Source: Frankiaceae bacterium (GTDB taxonomy: Bacteria; Actinomycetota; Actinomycetes; JAVEEJ01). From it: a DNA stretch of 13,431 nt. The DNA lies in assembly GCA_030840515.1 (NCBI GenBank), contig JAVEEJ010000011.1, positions 1-13,431 on the forward strand, given 5' to 3'. A program made the translations under genes and the position numbers. The notes beneath the pieces are model-generated. The model did not search any database. It saw nothing but the letters and a program-made list of their open reading frames with translations, and was not told the origin of the DNA. The stretch's first letter is position 1. Every line of letters begins with the position of its first letter. This document shows positions 12,035 to 13,431 of this stretch, in pieces.

Positions 12035-13431
12035 GTGACTTCTACCGACTTCAAGGTTGCCGACCTGTCCCTCGCCGAGTTCGGGCGCAAGGAGATCCGC
12101 CTCGCCGAGCACGAGATGCCGGGCCTGATGGCCATGCGGGCCGAGTACGGCGCGAGCAAGCCGCTCACGGGTGCCCGCATCACCGGCTCGCTGCACATGA
12201 CGGTGCAGACCGCGGTGCTGATCGAGACGCTGGTCGAGCTCGGGGCCCAGGTGCGTTGGGTCAGCTGCAACATCTTCTCCACCCAGGACCACGCGGCTGC
12301 CGCCGTGGCGGTCGGCCCCAACGGGGCCGTGGACAACCCGCAGGGCGTGCCGGTCTTCGCCTGGAAGGGCGAGACGCTGGAGGAGTACTGGTGGTGCACG
12401 ACGCAGGTCGTGACGTGGCCCGACGGCGGCGGCCCCAACATGATCCTCGACGACGGCGGCGACGTGACGCTGTTGATTCACAAGGGCGTCGAGTACGAGG
12501 CCAACGGCGTGGTTCCGTCCGCCGACCCGCAGGACTCCGAGGAGTGGACGGTCATCCTCGACACGCTGCGCGCCTCACTGGCCGAGGACCCGCAGCGCTT
12601 CACCACCATCGCCGCCGGGATCAAGGGCGTGACGGAGGAGACCACCACCGGAGTGCACCGGCTGTATGAGTTCTTCCGCGAGGGCAAGCTGCTCTTCCCG
12701 GCCATCAACGTCAACGACTCGGTGACCAAGAGCAAGTTCGACAACCTCTACGGCTGCCGGCACTCGCTCATCGACGGCATCAACCGCGCGACCGACGTGA
12801 TGATCGGCGGCAAGGTCGCCGTCGTGCTCGGCTACGGCGACGTCGGCAAGGGCTGCGCCGACTCACTGCGCGGCCAGGGCGCACGCGTCATCGTCACCGA
12901 GATCGACCCGATCTGCGCGCTGCAGGCCGCGATGGAGGGCTACCAGGTCGCCACCCTGGATGACGTGGTCGAGACCGCCGACATCTTCATCACCGCCACC
13001 GGCAACAAGGACATCATCATGGCCAAGCACATGGCCCGGATGAAGCACCAGGCGATCGTCGGCAACATCGGGCACTTCGACAACGAGATCGACATGGCCG
13101 GACTGGCGAAGACCCCCGGCGTCACGCGGATCAACATCAAGCCGCAGGTCGACGAGTGGACCTTCGCCGACGGACACAGCATCATCGTGCTGTCGGAGGG
13201 ACGACTGCTGAACCTCGGCAACGCGACCGGTCACCCGTCGTTCGTGATGAGCAACTCGTTCACCAACCAGACGATCGCGCAGATCGAGCTCTGGACGAAG
13301 AACGAGGACTACCCGCTCGGCGTCTACGTCCTGCCGAAGCACCTCGACGAGAAGGTGGCCCGTCTGCACCTCGCGAAGCTCGGCGCGATGCTGACCGAAC
13401 TGACGAGCGAGCAGGCGAACTACATCGGCGT
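12035..13431 (+). CDS. ahcY: S-adenosylhomocysteine hydrolase (3' end cut by window)
   Basis: 465 complete codons are seen and the last 15-25 residues fall outside. The NAD-dependent cytoplasmic enzyme splits S-adenosylhomocysteine into adenosine and homocysteine, relieving product inhibition of methyltransferases. Signatures in order are GSLHMTVQTAVLIETL, CNIFSTQDHAAAA, EETTTGVHRLY, NVNDSVTKSKFDNLYGCRHS with the catalytic Lys and Asp, the Rossmann loop GYGDVGKG, VGNIGHFDNEID, and LGNATGHPSFVMSNSFTNQ. An insert of roughly 35-40 residues after LLIHKGVEYE (around SADPQDSEEWTVILDTLRAS) is the bacterial/mycobacterial form, absent from the mammalian enzyme. The GTG start is supported by TAGGAT 6 nt upstream and by the N-terminal sequence TSTDFKVADLSLAEFGRKE. 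It is independent of the upstream CDF gene by promoter, although in the same direction. Confidence 0.97.
   Translation, partial: MTSTDFKVADLSLAEFGRKEIRLAEHEMPGLMAMRAEYGASKPLTGARITGSLHMTVQTAVLIETLVELGAQVRWVSCNIFSTQDHAAAAVAVGPNGAVDNPQGVPVFAWKGETLEEYWWCTTQVVTWPDGGGPNMILDDGGDVTLLIHKGVEYEANGVVPSADPQDSEEWTVILDTLRASLAEDPQRFTTIAAGIKGVTEETTTGVHRLYEFFREGKLLFPAINVNDSVTKSKFDNLYGCRHSLIDGINRATDVMIGGKVAVVLGYGDVGKGCADSLRGQGARVIVTEIDPICALQAAMEGYQVATLDDVVETADIFITATGNKDIIMAKHMARMKHQAIVGNIGHFDNEIDMAGLAKTPGVTRINIKPQVDEWTFADGHSIIVLSEGRLLNLGNATGHPSFVMSNSFTNQTIAQIELWTKNEDYPLGVYVLPKHLDEKVARLHLAKLGAMLTELTSEQANYIG

Overview
This is a high-GC (clearly above 65% G+C) actinobacterial chromosomal segment. A Propionibacteriales or Nocardioides-like origin is my best guess. 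The grounds are codon use, a WhiB2-type regulator, and a gene order resembling the conserved whiB2 - metallopeptidase-family/DUF3499 - manB - SIS isomerase - S-adenosylhomocysteine hydrolase block of actinobacteria (in M. tuberculosis roughly Rv3260c to Rv3248c, from memory). It reads as a core chromosomal locus. I see no transposase, integrase, phage gene, CRISPR array, tRNA or rRNA.

Layout. (1) 4-1797: an uncharacterised coiled-coil protein with an Ala/Pro/Lys-rich tail, probably partial at its 5' end. (2) 1946-2284: WhiB2-type Fe-S regulator. (3) 2383-5556 and 5553-7013: a very large membrane glycosyltransferase translationally coupled to a DUF5719-type exported protein. (4) 7010-7429 (minus): a metallopeptidase-family protein whose HExxH motif is lost. 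It meets the DUF5719 gene tail to tail in a shared CTAG and is divergent from a DUF3499 gene (7514-7873). (5) 8024-8278: a small zinc-ribbon protein. (6) 8308-9666: phosphomannomutase ManB. (7) 9763-9930 and 9927-11072: a 55-residue Trm112-like protein coupled to a SIS-domain phosphosugar isomerase. (8) 11080-11994: a cation diffusion facilitator. (9) 12035 to the window end: S-adenosylhomocysteine hydrolase, cut at its C-terminus.

How they may work together. The isomerase and ManB plausibly give fructose-6-P to mannose-6-P to mannose-1-P, feeding GDP-mannose-dependent envelope glycans. The large glycosyltransferase with its DUF5719 partner is a candidate consumer of activated sugars at the membrane. 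WhiB2 links the locus to cell division or differentiation. The Trm112-like protein (a methyltransferase activator in other systems) and AhcY (removal of the methylation product SAH) are a possible methylation link. These connections are inference.

Structure beyond the genes. Five genes start 6-7 nt after a TAnnnT hexamer (TAGGGT, TAGGAT or TACGCT) and lack a Shine-Dalgarno, which suggests leaderless transcripts. The whiB, DUF5719 and zinc-ribbon genes instead have purine-rich ribosome binding sites. Three unrelated tandem arrays have a 15-bp (five-codon) period. The most striking one duplicates the last five codons of manB, stop codon included. There is no gene-free stretch over 300 bases; the longest gaps are about 150 bases, upstream of whiB and upstream of the zinc-ribbon gene. 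I did not find a clearly new multi-gene system. The best leads are the repeat arrays, the pseudo-peptidase/DUF3499 divergent pair and the glycosyltransferase/DUF5719 pair.
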